A DNA stretch of 64,000 nucleotides, taken from contig JAEUPZ010000033.1 of NCBI GenBank assembly GCA_016789885.1, positions 186,001 to 250,000 of the forward strand. Reading direction: 5' to 3'. Made by a program: the position numbers and the translations under genes. The first letter of the stretch is position 1. Each line of letters begins with the position of its first letter. Under the pieces are notes generated by a model that was given only the letters and a program-made list of their open reading frames with translations, ran no database searches and was not told the origin of the DNA. Shown piece by piece: positions 52,835-63,871 of this stretch. The DNA is from Chromatiales bacterium. GTDB taxonomy: Bacteria; Pseudomonadota; Gammaproteobacteria; Steroidobacterales; GCA-2729495.

Positions 52835-53239
52835 TCAGTCCCCCATCCCCTCCGGCAGTCCCCCAAACGCCGGGATGTCCGTCGACGGCTCGTGCCACGG
52901 TGCCTTCGAGTCGACGAAGCAGTGCGCCGTGGGCCGGCCCTCGTAGCCGTCGAGGCAGGCGATGGAGACGCCCAGGTACGGCCCGTCGCTCTTCTGCCAG
53001 TTCATGAGCCGCGACCCGCAGCGCGAGCAGAAGGTGCGCATGCCCTCGGCCGACGAGTCGTACTCGGCCAGCAGCTCGCGGCCCCGCAGGAAGCGCAGCG
53101 TCGCGCGGTCCGCCAGGGCCAGGCTCGCGAAGGCGGCGCCGTGGGCCTTGCGGCAGCGCGAGCAATGACAGTTGAAGACGAGCCCGGGGATCTCGTCGAC
53201 CTCGAACTCGATGCCGCCGCAGAGGCAGGTGCCGTGCAT
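52835..53239 (-). CDS. GFA/CENP-V family zinc protein (second copy)
   Basis: A 134-residue protein from ATG 53239: GTCLCGGIEFEVDEIPGLVFNCHCSRCRKAHGAAFASL and RTFCSRCGSRLMNW carry the zinc-binding cysteines of the family. The C-terminal part ends in the usual WHEP motif. It is about 9 kb from the other copy and differs clearly in sequence, so it is not a recent duplicate. Substrate unknown. Confidence 0.9.
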   Translation of the reverse strand: MHGTCLCGGIEFEVDEIPGLVFNCHCSRCRKAHGAAFASLALADRATLRFLRGRELLAEYDSSAEGMRTFCSRCGSRLMNWQKSDGPYLGVSIACLDGYEGRPTAHCFVDSKAPWHEPSTDIPAFGGLPEGMGD

Positions 53240-53492
53240 GGGGTTGACCCCCAAAGTGCCAGGTTGCTGCTGCGGATGATGGCCGCTTTCGGCCGACGGT
53301 GTCGCCCCGGTCATGAAGGGTGGTGATGGCCCCCCCCGGTGCCGCGTTTCCACCCGAAGTCGCCGGCTTTGCGGCTTTCGCAAGCCGCGCGGTGCGGTTC
53401 ACGATGGGATACCTGCGGCCCTTCCCGTCGACTGGCAGCGCCAGCCCGGCCGACCGTCACGCCACGTATAACGACATCGTGATAGATTGACC

Positions 53493-53723
53493 ATGCGTAA
53501 TACGGACGGGCCAGTCATGCCGGTGGTTACCATTTCGCCGAAGTTCCAGGTGGTCATACCGCTGGAAATCCGTACCGCACTGGGGCTCGAGCCCGGGCAG
53601 AAGGTGCAGGCCCTGCAGTACGAGGGGCGCATCGAGCTCATACCGGTGCAGCCGGCCAAGGCCCTGCGCGGCTTCCTCAAGGGTATCGACACCCGCGTAC
53701 CCCGCGAGCCTGACCGGACGTGA
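53493..53723 (+). CDS. AbrB/SpoVT-type antitoxin
   Basis: A 76-residue protein: PVVTISPKFQVVIPLEIRTALGLEPGQKVQALQYEGRIELIPV is the swapped-hairpin AbrB DNA-binding domain used by VapB/MazE-type antitoxins; the C-terminus would bind the toxin. ATG 53493 was chosen; a downstream ATG (53517) starts directly at the domain. Coupled to the PIN gene by GTGA. Confidence 0.85.
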   Translation: MRNTDGPVMPVVTISPKFQVVIPLEIRTALGLEPGQKVQALQYEGRIELIPVQPAKALRGFLKGIDTRVPREPDRT

Positions 53724-54097
53724 ACGTCGTCGACTCGTCCGCGTGGCTGGAGTACTTCGCCGACGGTCCGAACGCGGCGTTCTTTGCGCCGGCGATCACG
53801 GCGACGGACTCCCTGCTGGTTCCCAGTGTCGTGATCTACGAAGTGTTCAAGCGCGTCCTGCAGCAGCGGGGCGAAGGCGATGCGTTGCGCGCGGTTGCGC
53901 TGCTGCACGAGGGTCGCGTCATCGACTTCGACGGTCCGCTCGCGCTGGCCGCCGGGGCGCTCAGCGCCAGTGCCAGGCTGCCGATGGCCGACAGCATCAT
54001 CCTGGCCACGGCCCGCCGGCACGGTGCCCTGCTGTGGACCCAGGACGCCGACTTCGAAGGCCTGCCTGACGTCCGCTACCGTCCCCGCCCGGTGTAG
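53720..54097 (+). CDS. vapC: VapC-type PIN-domain toxin
   Basis: A 125-residue PIN protein from GTG 53720: MNVVDSSAWLEYFADGPNAAFF (D5), VPSVVIYEVFKRVLQQRG (E42), PMADSIILATARRHGALLWTQDADF (D90 region and D108). It is the nuclease of an AbrB-VapC pair and overlaps its antitoxin by four bases. Converges with purD. Confidence 0.9.
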   Translation: MNVVDSSAWLEYFADGPNAAFFAPAITATDSLLVPSVVIYEVFKRVLQQRGEGDALRAVALLHEGRVIDFDGPLALAAGALSASARLPMADSIILATARRHGALLWTQDADFEGLPDVRYRPRPV

Positions 54098-54115
54098 CGC
54101 TCCGGTACCGAGTAC

Positions 54116-55405
<1,290 letters not shown>

Positions 55406-55460
55406 GGGGCGTCTCCTCGCGGCCGCCCCGGCGTGCCGGGCGCGGCGTGGATGGTCCGGC

Positions 55461-57011
55461 CTAGTGGCGGAAGTGCCGCCGGCCGGTGAAGAGCATCGCG
55501 ATGCCGTGCTCGTCGGCCGCGGCGATGACCTCGGCGTCGCGCACCGAGCCGCCGGGCTGGATGATCGTCTTGATGCCGAAGCCCGCGGCGAGGTCGATGC
55601 CGTCGCGGAACGGGAAGAAGGCGTCGGACGCGAGCACCGCGCCGTCGACCTTGAGGCCCGCTTCCTCGGCCTTCCAGGCGGCGATGCGCACGCTCATGAC
55701 GCGGCTCGCCTGGCCGGCGCCGATGCCGATGGTGGCGCCGTCGCGCACGTAGAGGATGGCGTTCGACTTGACGTGGCGCACCAGCTGCCAGGCGAGCAGC
55801 GCATCGCGGCGCTCGGCCTCGGTGGGCTGCCGGCGCGTGACGACCTTGAGCTCCGCCGGGTCGAGCTCGACGATGTCGGCGTCCTGCACCAGCATGCCGC
55901 CGTTCAGCTGCTCGACCCGCAGCACTGCCGCGGTCTGCCGCTGCAGCGGGCCCGTGGCGAGCACGCGCACGTTCTTCTTGGTGGCCAGCGCCTCGAGGGC
56001 CGCCGGCGCGTAGGACGGCGCGACGATGACCTCGACGAACTGCCGGCCGACGATGGTGGCGGCCAGTTCGCCCGGCACCTCGGCGTTGAAGGCGATGATG
56101 CCGCCGAAGGCCGACGTGGGGTCGGCGGCGTAGGCGCGCTCGTAGGCCTCGGCGGCCGTGGCGCCGAGCGCCGCGCCGCAGGGGTTCGCGTGCTTGACGA
56201 TGACGCAGGCGGGCGAGGCGAGGCCGCGCACGGCCTCGAGCGCCGCGTCGGCGTCAGCGAGGTTGTTGAACGAGAGTTCCTTGCCCTGCAGCAGCTTCGC
56301 GCCCACCACGGTGTCAGCGGCGCGGCCGGGCTGCCCGTAGAGCGCCGCGCGCTGGTGCGGGTTCTCGCCATAGCGCAGGGCGGTAAGCTGGCGCAGGCCG
56401 ATGGGCAGTTCCGCCGGCAGCGTGTCGTCGCCGTCGTCGGTGCGCAGCCACTGGTACACGGCCGCGTCGTAGGTGGCCGTGTGGGCATAGGTCTTGCGGG
56501 CGAGATACCGGCGCGTGGCCAGCGTCGTGCCCCCGGCGGCCAGTTCGTCGAGGACGCGCGGGTAGTCTGCCGGGTCGACGACCACGGCCACGTGGGCGTG
56601 GTTCTTGGCCGCGGCGCGCAGCATGGCGGGGCCGCCGATGTCGATGTTCTCGATGGCGTCGTCGCGCGTGCAGCCGGGCTTCGCGACGGTGGCCTCGAAG
56701 GGATAGAGGTTGACGACCAGCAGGTCGATGCCCGCGATGCCGTGCTCGGCCATGACGGCGGCGTCGACGTCGCGCCGGCCCAGCAGGCCGCCGTGGATCA
56801 TGGGATGCAGCGTCTTGACGCGGCCGTCCATGATCTCGGGAAATCCGGTGACCTCGCTCACGTCGGTGACGGCGAGGCCGGCCTCGCGCAGCGTGCGCGC
56901 GGTGCCTCCCGTCGACAGCAGCGTGGCGCCGAGGGCTGCGAGGCGCGTGGCGAGGTCGACGATCCCGGTCTTGTCCGAGACGCTCAGCAGGGCGCGGAAG
57001 GGGCGCGGCAT
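55461..57011 (-). CDS. purH: Bifunctional AICAR transformylase/IMP cyclohydrolase
   Basis: A 516-residue bifunctional enzyme catalysing the last two steps of IMP synthesis. The N-terminal MGS-like cyclohydrolase domain starts [33 protein letters not shown]; the C-terminal transformylase domain has [48 protein letters not shown] and [15 protein letters not shown]. Start ATG 57011 gives normal length. It lies between fis and purD as in many gammaproteobacteria, and is probably cotranscribed with both. Confidence 0.97.
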   Translation of the reverse strand: MPRPFRALLSVSDKTGIVDLATRLAALGATLLSTGGTARTLREAGLAVTDVSEVTGFPEIMDGRVKTLHPMIHGGLLGRRDVDAAVMAEHGIAGIDLLVVNLYPFEATVAKPGCTRDDAIENIDIGGPAMLRAAAKNHAHVAVVVDPADYPRVLDELAAGGTTLATRRYLARKTYAHTATYDAAVYQWLRTDDGDDTLPAELPIGLRQLTALRYGENPHQRAALYGQPGRAADTVVGAKLLQGKELSFNNLADADAALEAVRGLASPACVIVKHANPCGAALGATAAEAYERAYAADPTSAFGGIIAFNAEVPGELAATIVGRQFVEVIVAPSYAPAALEALATKKNVRVLATGPLQRQTAAVLRVEQLNGGMLVQDADIVELDPAELKVVTRRQPTEAERRDALLAWQLVRHVKSNAILYVRDGATIGIGAGQASRVMSVRIAAWKAEEAGLKVDGAVLASDAFFPFRDGIDLAAGFGIKTIIQPGGSVRDAEVIAAADEHGIAMLFTGRRHFRH

Positions 57012-57034
57012 CGGCAGGTTCGAACCGGGCCGGC

Positions 57035-57355
57035 TCAGCTGGCCAGCTGGTACTGCCGCAGCTTCTTGCGCAGCGTGGCCCGGTTGATGCCGAGGATCTC
57101 GGCCGCGCGGCTCTGGTTGCCGCCGGTGTAGTTCATGACCGTCTTGAAGAGCGGCTCTTCGACTTCGCCGAGCACGAGGTCGTAGAGATCGCCGGGCCGG
57201 TGCCCGTTGAGGTCGCGGAAGTATTTGTCGAGGGCCTCTTCGGCGAAGTCGCGAAGGGGCCGGTTCTTGAGTCGGACGTTGGCCATCGGCGGTTTCTTTA
57301 CTGCAGGGCGCGGCGCCTTGGCGGCGCCGGCGCGCCCGTTCACGGATCTCGTCAT
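57035..57355 (-). CDS. fis: Fis family nucleoid-associated protein
   Basis: A 106-residue protein from ATG 57355 (GGGGGGAG upstream); ATG 57286 would give 83 residues. The C-terminal [30 protein letters not shown] is diagnostic of Fis, preceded by the helical dimerisation region ([18 protein letters not shown]). Fis shapes the nucleoid and activates rRNA promoters. The N-terminal extension is basic and variable. 23 bases before purH; the long upstream region may hold its growth-rate-controlled promoter. Confidence 0.93.
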   Translation of the reverse strand: MTRSVNGRAGAAKAPRPAVKKPPMANVRLKNRPLRDFAEEALDKYFRDLNGHRPGDLYDLVLGEVEEPLFKTVMNYTGGNQSRAAEILGINRATLRKKLRQYQLAS

Positions 57356-57772
57356 GCGTGCGTACTCCCCCCGGTGTACTCGACAAGCCCGGCATCCTGC
57401 CGACCGCGGCGAACCGCGGGGACCGTCAGCCGAACCACAACGCGGTCGGCGCTGCAGTGGAAACGGTCGATATACTGGATCGGCTTTGCCGTCGGGGCGC
57501 GGGCGACGCGTGTCGCTCACGTGGATCGGGCTGCGCATTCTGCGTGCACGTCCCGTGACGGCGACGCGATCATAGCACGCAGCCGACGCGTGTCATGCGT
57601 GGCATGTTGTGCACTTCGTGACCAGCGCGCCGTCAAGCCTTGACACGAAAACGCTCCGCGAAGTAGCACGACCAGCGTTCAGTCACTTGCGTCGTTTTCG
57701 TGAGTCGCGGCGATGAAAACGCGCCCGGCTGGTGGTGTGCGCTGACGGTGTGGTGCGAAGCGCCAGTGCCGC
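57356..57772. other. fis upstream region, no gene; repeated motifs
   Basis: Between fis and the DUF3426 gene, which is read toward it. Two arms CACGAAAACG (57644-57653) and CGTTTTCGTG (57693-57702) form a perfect 10-base inverted repeat 39 bases apart, and a third GATGAAAACGCG follows at about 57712. ACGCGTGTC occurs twice (57508 and 57588 areas). These may bind a regulator of fis, but no promoter elements are clear. Confidence 0.4.
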
Positions 57773-59611
57773 TCAGCGCTGGAACGGCTCGCGCTCGCCC
57801 TGGCAGACGAGCCCCTGCGCGCGCGTCAGCAGGCAGATGTCCACCTCGTAGCCGGAGGCGTCGACGCCCGGGTCGGGCAGCGACACCTCCACCGGGATCA
57901 GCGTGCCGGGTCGCACGGGCTCTGCCAGCGCCGCATCGGCCGGCAGGTACTCCGCGGACGACACGACGCGCTGGCCGAGCACGTCGCCCCGCCGGTCGCG
58001 CAGCGTCACGCGCACCAGCGGCAGGCCGACGGGCCTGTCGCCGGTGACCGCAAGGCGGGCGACGATGTCCAGCGCCCCGGCCGCCGAGCGGCCGGCCACG
58101 GCCTCGGAGCCGCGGACTTCGTAGGCCCCGAGGTCCCAGGCCGGATACACGTCCATGCCGAGGCGCGTGTAGACCTCGCGTACCAGCGGGCCCCACTCCG
58201 GGTGCGTCGCCAGCTCGTCGCGCTGGTGGGTGACGACCTGGGCGGCCAGCGCCAGCGCCAGCAGCAGGCTGCCGACGCCGTAGAGCCAGCGTCCCCGCGG
58301 CGCGGGTTCGGTCGCCGGCGGCCAGGCGGGGCGGTCGGCCCAGGGCTCCGGTACGGCCGGTGCCTCGGCCCGTGCCGTGGCGGGGGCCGGCTGCCGCGCC
58401 GCGGCCGCCAGGGCCGCCGCGGTCAGCGGGATGGGGCCGCCGGCCGCGGGCTCGTCCTCGTCCTCGTCGAGGGTGGGGAGTGGTTCGTCATCGTCGGGCT
58501 CGTGCAGGTCGGCTGGTGCGTCGTCCTCGGCGGATTCGTCCAGCGTGGACAGCGGCCCGTCATCTTCCTCCGGCTCATCCAGCGCGTCGTCGTCGTCGGT
58601 CAGCTCGCCGAGCGTCGGCAACGGCGCGACCGTCTCGTCGTCGTCGAGGACGTCATCGAGGGAGCCGAGGGGGGGGAGCTGGTCGCCATCGTCCTCGTCC
58701 GGCGGCCACGGAATATCGGCGAGGGTCGGCAGGTCCTCGACGGCGCCGGTCTGTGCCGGCTCCGGGGCGGCCCTGGCGGGTCCTGGTCCCGCCGGTGCCA
58801 CTGGCGCCGCGGGCCCGGCCGGCGCCGTGTCCAGCGCCGGTACTACCGCCAAGGCCGGCGCTGTCGCCGGGCGTGCCGCCGGCCGGGACGCGGGCGGCAG
58901 CGGCTCGTCCTCGACGATGTAGACCGGCGCGGCGCCTTCTTCTTCGTCGTCGTCGAGGCCCGTCAGCAACGATTCCCAGTCAGCGTGTTCGACGACGCCG
59001 GCCAGGCTGTCGCCGCCGGCCTCCGGCTCGTCGTCGATGTCATCGAACAACGGGTCGTCGGCGATCTGCCCGAAGCCGGCCGGTGCGTCGTCGTCGTCAC
59101 CGAGGGCGTCGTCGTTCGGCAGCGTCCGCTGCGCGGCGGGCCTTGGCAGGTCCAGCGTGTCGTCCCAGGACTCCGGGCCGAAGTCGTCGGGAATCGCGAG
59201 TTCCCCGGCGTCATCGGGGGGTTCGTCTGCGCGGGACGATAGGGCCGGCGGAGCCGGCAGGGTGGGAGCCGGTGCTGGTGCCGGGGGAGCCGGTGGCGCG
59301 GCGACCGGCTGCGCGACAATCGCCGCGGGCGACGCTGGCGCGAGCGTTCGTGGCAGCGTCGACACCGGCCCGGGCGCCTCCGGCGTCCGCGCCACGATGG
59401 GCGGTATGGCCCCGGTTGCGAAGGAGGGCCCCGCCGCGGCGGACCCCGGGCTTTCCGTGCCGCCCGCGCCCGCCGGCGGTTCGTCCGCCAGCGACAGCAG
59501 GGCGTTGAAGGTGGCCGCACAGGTTCCGCAGCGCACAAAGCCCTCGGCCGCGCGCAGCTGCGCCGGGCCGATCCGGAAGACGGTGCCGCACTCGGGGCAG
59601 GTGGTGAACAT
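57773..59611 (-). CDS. DUF3426 zinc-ribbon membrane protein with a long acidic middle region
   Basis: A 612-residue protein. Residues 1-38 are an MJ0042-type zinc ribbon (TTCPECGTVFRI, then FVRCGTCAATF). A long low-complexity region of about 370 residues is rich in Asp, Glu, Pro and Ala, with acidic repeats such as DDDEPLPTLDEDEDEP. A single membrane helix near 445 (YGVGSLLLALALAAQVV) is followed by a C-terminal DUF3426 domain (WDLGAYEVRGSEAV...DIVARLAVTGDRPVGLPLVRVTL in part). Its neighbour prmA makes this the gammaproteobacterial prmA-linked gene of unknown function. The middle region is longer than usual. Confidence 0.85.
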   Translation of the reverse strand: MFTTCPECGTVFRIGPAQLRAAEGFVRCGTCAATFNALLSLADEPPAGAGGTESPGSAAAGPSFATGAIPPIVARTPEAPGPVSTLPRTLAPASPAAIVAQPVAAPPAPPAPAPAPTLPAPPALSSRADEPPDDAGELAIPDDFGPESWDDTLDLPRPAAQRTLPNDDALGDDDDAPAGFGQIADDPLFDDIDDEPEAGGDSLAGVVEHADWESLLTGLDDDEEEGAAPVYIVEDEPLPPASRPAARPATAPALAVVPALDTAPAGPAAPVAPAGPGPARAAPEPAQTGAVEDLPTLADIPWPPDEDDGDQLPPLGSLDDVLDDDETVAPLPTLGELTDDDDALDEPEEDDGPLSTLDESAEDDAPADLHEPDDDEPLPTLDEDEDEPAAGGPIPLTAAALAAAARQPAPATARAEAPAVPEPWADRPAWPPATEPAPRGRWLYGVGSLLLALALAAQVVTHQRDELATHPEWGPLVREVYTRLGMDVYPAWDLGAYEVRGSEAVAGRSAAGALDIVARLAVTGDRPVGLPLVRVTLRDRRGDVLGQRVVSSAEYLPADAALAEPVRPGTLIPVEVSLPDPGVDASGYEVDICLLTRAQGLVCQGEREPFQR

Positions 59612-59623
59612 GCCGGTGCCGGT

Positions 59624-60553
59624 TCAGCGGGCGCGGCCGGTGAGCAGTACCCAGCCGTCGGTGACCGCCGTCCGCTCGAGGCTGGCCCAGGGCGCGTAGG
59701 CGGCGATGACTTCGCCGGCCTGCTCTTCGAGGATCCCCGAGAGCGCGAGCCGCGTGCCCGGCGCGGCGTGCCGGCGCAGCGTCGGCGCGAGCCGGGCCAG
59801 GGGTCCCGACAGGATGTTGGCGACGACCACGTCGAACGGCTCGCCGGCCGGCAGGCTGTCGGGCAGGCCGGCGGCCAGCCGGTCGGCGACGTCGTTGCGC
59901 GCGGCATTGGCGAGGGTTGCGGTGACGGCCTGGGGATCGATGTCGACGCCCACGGCCTGCCGCGCGCCGATGGCCAGGGCGGCCAGGGCCAGGATGCCGG
60001 AGCCACACCCGTAATCGAGCAGCCGGCTGCCGGCGAGTGACTCGCCGTCGAGCCACGCGAGGCACATGGCCGTGGTGGGATGCGTGCCGGTGCCGAAGGC
60101 CATGCCGGGCTCGAGCTCCACGCGCACGCTGCCTGGGTCGGGGCAGGCGTGGCCCGGCGGGCAGATCCACAGCCTTGCGCCGAAGCGCTGGGGTTTGAGC
60201 GTGCGGCGCCAGTCGGCGTCCCAGTCCCGGTCGGCCACTTCGGTGGCGGTAAGCGAGGCCGCGATGGCCGGGTCGACGGTCGCCACGGCCCGGCGCAGCT
60301 GCTCCGGGTCGAGGGCCGGGTCAAAGAGTGCCGTCAGGGCCAGGCGCTGCCAGAGCGGCGTCTCGCCGGGGCCGGGCTCGAGCACGCGCTCGTCGCCGCA
60401 GCCCTCGGTCCAGCTCACCAGCGCCCCGGCCAGCTCGAACACGGCCTCCAGCGCCGGCAGCTGCTCCCGCGCAGCCTCGACCCGCACCTGCCGCCAGCTG
60501 GCCGGCGACGCCGGGCCGGAAGGAACCGCAGCGGGCGTGGCCAGCTCGTCCAC
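59624..60553 (-). CDS. prmA: Ribosomal protein L11 methyltransferase
   Basis: A 309-residue SAM-dependent methyltransferase that trimethylates L11. Motif I is LLDYGCGSGILALAALAIGA, followed by VGVDIDPQAV; the family motif GMAFGTGTHPTTAMCL lies before it, and VVANILSGPLARLAP carries the active-site region. GTG 60553 starts two bases after the accC stop; no ATG is suitable. Confidence 0.94.
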   Translation of the reverse strand: MDELATPAAVPSGPASPASWRQVRVEAAREQLPALEAVFELAGALVSWTEGCGDERVLEPGPGETPLWQRLALTALFDPALDPEQLRRAVATVDPAIAASLTATEVADRDWDADWRRTLKPQRFGARLWICPPGHACPDPGSVRVELEPGMAFGTGTHPTTAMCLAWLDGESLAGSRLLDYGCGSGILALAALAIGARQAVGVDIDPQAVTATLANAARNDVADRLAAGLPDSLPAGEPFDVVVANILSGPLARLAPTLRRHAAPGTRLALSGILEEQAGEVIAAYAPWASLERTAVTDGWVLLTGRAR

Positions 60554-60555
60554 GG

Positions 60556-61905
60556 TCAGCCCGCCGCGACGCGGAGCCGGTTCTCCAGGTAGTGGATGTC
60601 GGTGCCGCCGGCCTGGAAGGCGGCGTCCTGGCAGATCTCGAGGTGCAACCGGATGTTGGTCTTGATGCCGTCGACCACCATCTCGGTCAGCGCGTTGTGC
60701 AGCCGCGCGTTGGCCGAGCGCCGCGTGTCGCCGTGGGCGATGACCTTGGCCACCAGCGAGTCGTAGTACGGCGGCACGGTGTAGCCGCTGTACAGGTGGC
60801 TGTCGACGCGGATGCCGGGGCCGCCCGGCGCGTGCCACACGTCGACCTTGCCGGGGCTCGGCGTGAACGTGCGGGGATCCTCGGCGCAGATGCGGGCCTC
60901 GATGGCGTGGCCGTTGATGCGGATGTCGTCCTGCCGGAAGGTCAGCCGTTCGCCGGCGGCGATGCGCAGCTGCTCCTTGACGATGTCGACGCCGGTGATG
61001 AGCTCGGTGACCGGGTGCTCCACCTGCACGCGCGTGTTCATCTCGATGAAGGAGAACTCGCCGTTCTCGTACAGGAACTCGAAGGTGCCAGCGCTGCGGT
61101 AGCCGATCTCGAGGCAGGCCCGGGCGCAGCGCTCGCCCATCTTCGCGCGCAGCTCCGCGCTGATGCCCGGCGCCGGCGCCTCTTCGACGACCTTCTGGTG
61201 GCGGCGCTGCATGGAGCAGTCGCGGTCGAAGAGGTGCACGGCGTTGCCGTGGCCGTCGGCCAGCACCTGGAACTCGATGTGCCGCGGGTGCTCCAGGAAC
61301 TTCTCCATGTACACCGTCGGGTTGCCGAAGGCGGCCCCGGCCTCGCCCTTCGTCAGCGTCACGGCGTTCAGCAGCGCGGCCTCGCTGTGCACCACGCGCA
61401 TGCCGCGGCCGCCGCCGCCGCCGGCGGCCTTGATGATGACCGGGTAGCCGATGTCCCGCGCCATGCGCAGGATCTCGTCCTCGTCCTCCGGTATCGGCCC
61501 GTCGGAGCCTGGCACGCAGGGCACGCCGGCCTTCTTCATGGCGTCCTTCGCCGAGATCTTGTCACCCATGAGCCGGATCACGTCGGGCGGCGGGCCGATG
61601 AAGATGAAGCCGCTGCGCTCGACGCGCTCGGCGAAGTCGGCGTTCTCGGACAGGAAGCCGTAGCCCGGGTGGATGGCCACCGCGTCGGTTACCTCGGCGG
61701 CGCTGATGATCGCCGGCATGTTGAGGTAGCTTTCCTTCGACGGGGGCGGCCCGATGCACACCGTCTCGTCGGCCAGCAGCACGTGCTTCAGGCTCGCGTC
61801 GGCCGTGGAGTGCACGGCGACGGTCTTGATGCCGAGCTCGCGGCAGGCCCGCTGCACGCGCAGCGCGATCTCGCCGCGGTTGGCTATGACGATCTTGTCG
61901 AGCAT
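60556..61905 (-). CDS. accC: Acetyl-CoA carboxylase biotin carboxylase subunit
   Basis: A 449-residue enzyme that carboxylates the biotin on AccB with ATP and bicarbonate. The N-terminal [25 protein letters not shown] and [14 protein letters not shown] regions, the ATP-grasp [13 protein letters not shown] glycine loop, and [18 protein letters not shown] (metal and substrate residues) are all intact. Ten bases after accB. Confidence 0.97.
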   Translation of the reverse strand: MLDKIVIANRGEIALRVQRACRELGIKTVAVHSTADASLKHVLLADETVCIGPPPSKESYLNMPAIISAAEVTDAVAIHPGYGFLSENADFAERVERSGFIFIGPPPDVIRLMGDKISAKDAMKKAGVPCVPGSDGPIPEDEDEILRMARDIGYPVIIKAAGGGGGRGMRVVHSEAALLNAVTLTKGEAGAAFGNPTVYMEKFLEHPRHIEFQVLADGHGNAVHLFDRDCSMQRRHQKVVEEAPAPGISAELRAKMGERCARACLEIGYRSAGTFEFLYENGEFSFIEMNTRVQVEHPVTELITGVDIVKEQLRIAAGERLTFRQDDIRINGHAIEARICAEDPRTFTPSPGKVDVWHAPGGPGIRVDSHLYSGYTVPPYYDSLVAKVIAHGDTRRSANARLHNALTEMVVDGIKTNIRLHLEICQDAAFQAGGTDIHYLENRLRVAAG

Positions 61906-61915
61906 GGGCGCCGGC

Positions 61916-62380
61916 TCAGGCGATCACGAACAGGACCTGGCCGAACTCGACCGGCTCACCGTTCCTGGCGTTGATGGCCACCACCTTGCCGGCGTGGTCG
62001 GACTCGATCTGGTTCATCATCTTCATGGCCTCGATGATGCAGAGCGTCTGGCCCACCGAGACGGTGTCACCGACCTTGACGAAGGCGGCCGAGCCCGGCG
62101 ACGGCGCCTCGTAATAGGTGCCCACCATGGGCGACAGCACCTTGTGGCCCGCCGGTCCCTCGGACACGGGGCTCGACGGCGCCGGGGCAGCGGAGGCGGC
62201 GACCGGTGCCGCTGCAGCGGCGACCGGTGCCGGGGCCGGCATGGCGTACTGCACGATGCCGGCGCCGCCCGTCGGGTGGCGGCTGATGCGTACCGACTCT
62301 TCGCCCTCGGTGATCTCGAGTTCGGAAATGCCGGACTCCTCGAGCAGCTCGATGAGTTTCTTGACCTTGCGGATATCCAT
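61916..62380 (-). CDS. accB: Biotin carboxyl carrier protein
   Basis: A 154-residue carrier. The N-terminal helix ([32 protein letters not shown]) is typical, followed by a Pro/Ala linker and a biotinyl domain with [14 protein letters not shown], where the Lys in EAMKM carries biotin. Five bases after aroQ, which comes before it in the operon. Confidence 0.97.
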   Translation of the reverse strand: MDIRKVKKLIELLEESGISELEITEGEESVRISRHPTGGAGIVQYAMPAPAPVAAAAAPVAASAAPAPSSPVSEGPAGHKVLSPMVGTYYEAPSPGSAAFVKVGDTVSVGQTLCIIEAMKMMNQIESDHAGKVVAINARNGEPVEFGQVLFVIA

Positions 62381-62385
62381 GGTTG

Positions 62386-62859
62386 TCAGCTCCCCCGCCG
62401 GGCGGGGCCCGGGCTTGCCTGTGGCCGCTGCAGGTAATCGTGCGCGGCCCGTAGCGCCAGCTCATAGCCGATGGCGCCGAGGCCGGTGATCACGCCCACC
62501 GCCACGTCGGAAAAATACGAGTGCCGCCGGAACTCTTCCCGGGCGTGCACGTTGCTCAGGTGGATCTCGATGAACGGGATGCTCACCGCCAGCAGCGCGT
62601 CCCGCAGGGCCACGCTGGTGTGGGTCAGGCCGCCCGGGTTCAGGACGATGAAGGAGGCCTTGCCGGCCGCCTCCTGCACCCAGTTGACCAGATCGGCTTC
62701 GGCATTGCTCTGGTGGCAGGTGAGGTGGTGCCCCAGGGACCCGGCGGTGGTCACGGCGGCCTGCTCGATGTCCGCCAGGGTCGTCGCTCCATAAATATGG
62801 GGTTCCCGCCTGCCCAGCAGGTTCAGGTTGGGGCCGTTCAGGAGCAACAGATCTGCCAT
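62386..62859 (-). CDS. aroQ: Type II 3-dehydroquinate dehydratase
   Basis: A 157-residue enzyme of the shikimate pathway. Motifs: [20 protein letters not shown] with the active-site Arg and Tyr, [56 protein letters not shown]. It heads the aroQ-accB-accC-prmA block. Confidence 0.96.
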   Translation of the reverse strand: MADLLLLNGPNLNLLGRREPHIYGATTLADIEQAAVTTAGSLGHHLTCHQSNAEADLVNWVQEAAGKASFIVLNPGGLTHTSVALRDALLAVSIPFIEIHLSNVHAREEFRRHSYFSDVAVGVITGLGAIGYELALRAAHDYLQRPQASPGPARRGS

Positions 62860-62945
62860 GAGTGGAGTGTAGCCGTCGCGAATTGCCGCGATCAGGCGCG
62901 TTTCTGGCCGGTTCAGCGAAATTCGCAGCAGTTTACCCAGTCAGC

Positions 62946-62978
62946 CCGGGGAATGACATAACCCCGGCGGGTCTTTTT
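62946..62978 (+). terminator. Weak candidate terminator between aroQ and the TlpA-like gene
   Basis: CCGGGG and CCCCGG arms (6 bp, 10-base loop) are followed by CGGGTCTTTTT on the + strand. No + strand gene ends here, so it may only be incidental, or serve a short antisense transcript. Confidence 0.3.
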
Positions 62979-63055
62979 GCGCTCCAGGGGCCGCCTGGGC
63001 CTGGGGATGGCCCGGACCTGTGGTCCCGGGGCCGGTCTGGCGGTGGGTATCGCGG

Positions 63056-63727
63056 TCAGCCCGCCGGTACCCGCCAGCGTGCCAGGGTCAGCAGGCGGCT
63101 TCTTGCGCCGTTGGTGTCCAGCGATCCCGCTGCAATCGTGGTGGCAACGTCGGCGATAAGCGCAAGATCTTCCGGCTTGAGCTCGCCCAGCAGGATGCCC
63201 AGCACCGCCCCGTCCGGGCCAACGACGGCTGTGTAGGGCAGCCCGATCAGCTCGACGCCGAAGCCCTCGCCCACCCGGGTGGCGTCCATCTGCCCCACGA
63301 GGATGGGGTAGGTGACCCCGATCTCGCCGACGAACTGCTGCACCGGCTCCAGCCGGTCGATGGCGATGCCCACCACCGCCAGCGCGGGATCAGCCAGCGG
63401 GGCTCCCGGCGGTCCCGCGACGGATTCGTGGAGTTGCTGCAACAGCGGCATCTCCTTGCGGCAGGGTGCGCACCAGGTCGCCCAGAAGTTGTAGAGCACG
63501 GTGCGCCCGGTCCATTCGGCGCTGGAGCGCTGGGTACCCGCGAGGTCCGCCAGCGTGAAGGGGGCCAGCGTCGCCACGGGCTGGCCGGTCGCAGCCGGTG
63601 GCCCCGGCGGCGGGGCGCCCGGGTCGGGTGTGGCGCCCGGCGGCGCGAGGACCCGGTCGGCCAGCAGGATGCCGCCGAGCACGAAGACGGCGATCCAGAG
63701 GCCGATGGCGATGGGCTTGAGGCGCAT
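63056..63727 (-). CDS. TlpA-like membrane-anchored thioredoxin
   Basis: A 223-residue protein with an N-terminal membrane anchor (AIGLWIAVFVLGGILLADRVL), a Pro-rich linker and a thioredoxin-fold domain with the active site WCAPC in NFWATWCAPCRKEMPLLQQL and the cis-Pro loop IGLPYTAVVG. TlpA/ResA proteins reduce periplasmic disulfides, often for cytochrome c maturation. ATG 63727 starts the anchor directly. Near aroQ as in many related genomes. Confidence 0.88.
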   Translation of the reverse strand: MRLKPIAIGLWIAVFVLGGILLADRVLAPPGATPDPGAPPPGPPAATGQPVATLAPFTLADLAGTQRSSAEWTGRTVLYNFWATWCAPCRKEMPLLQQLHESVAGPPGAPLADPALAVVGIAIDRLEPVQQFVGEIGVTYPILVGQMDATRVGEGFGVELIGLPYTAVVGPDGAVLGILLGELKPEDLALIADVATTIAAGSLDTNGARSRLLTLARWRVPAG

Positions 63728-63871
63728 GGAGCGGGATGGGCGAGGGGTTGGGGCGCGCCACGTTGCCCGCAAGGCGGTGGGGCGTCAACGGTCGCGTTGT
63801 GGCGCCCGGACGCCGGCCGCTATTCTTTGTCGTATACAGCGGTACCGTACTGCCGCTGCCGGGAGTCTCCC

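Noticed and set aside
62946..62978. Terminator for a + strand gene near aroQ
   Set aside because: Kept only as a weak feature: no + strand gene ends there, and for the minus strand the T-run is on the wrong side.
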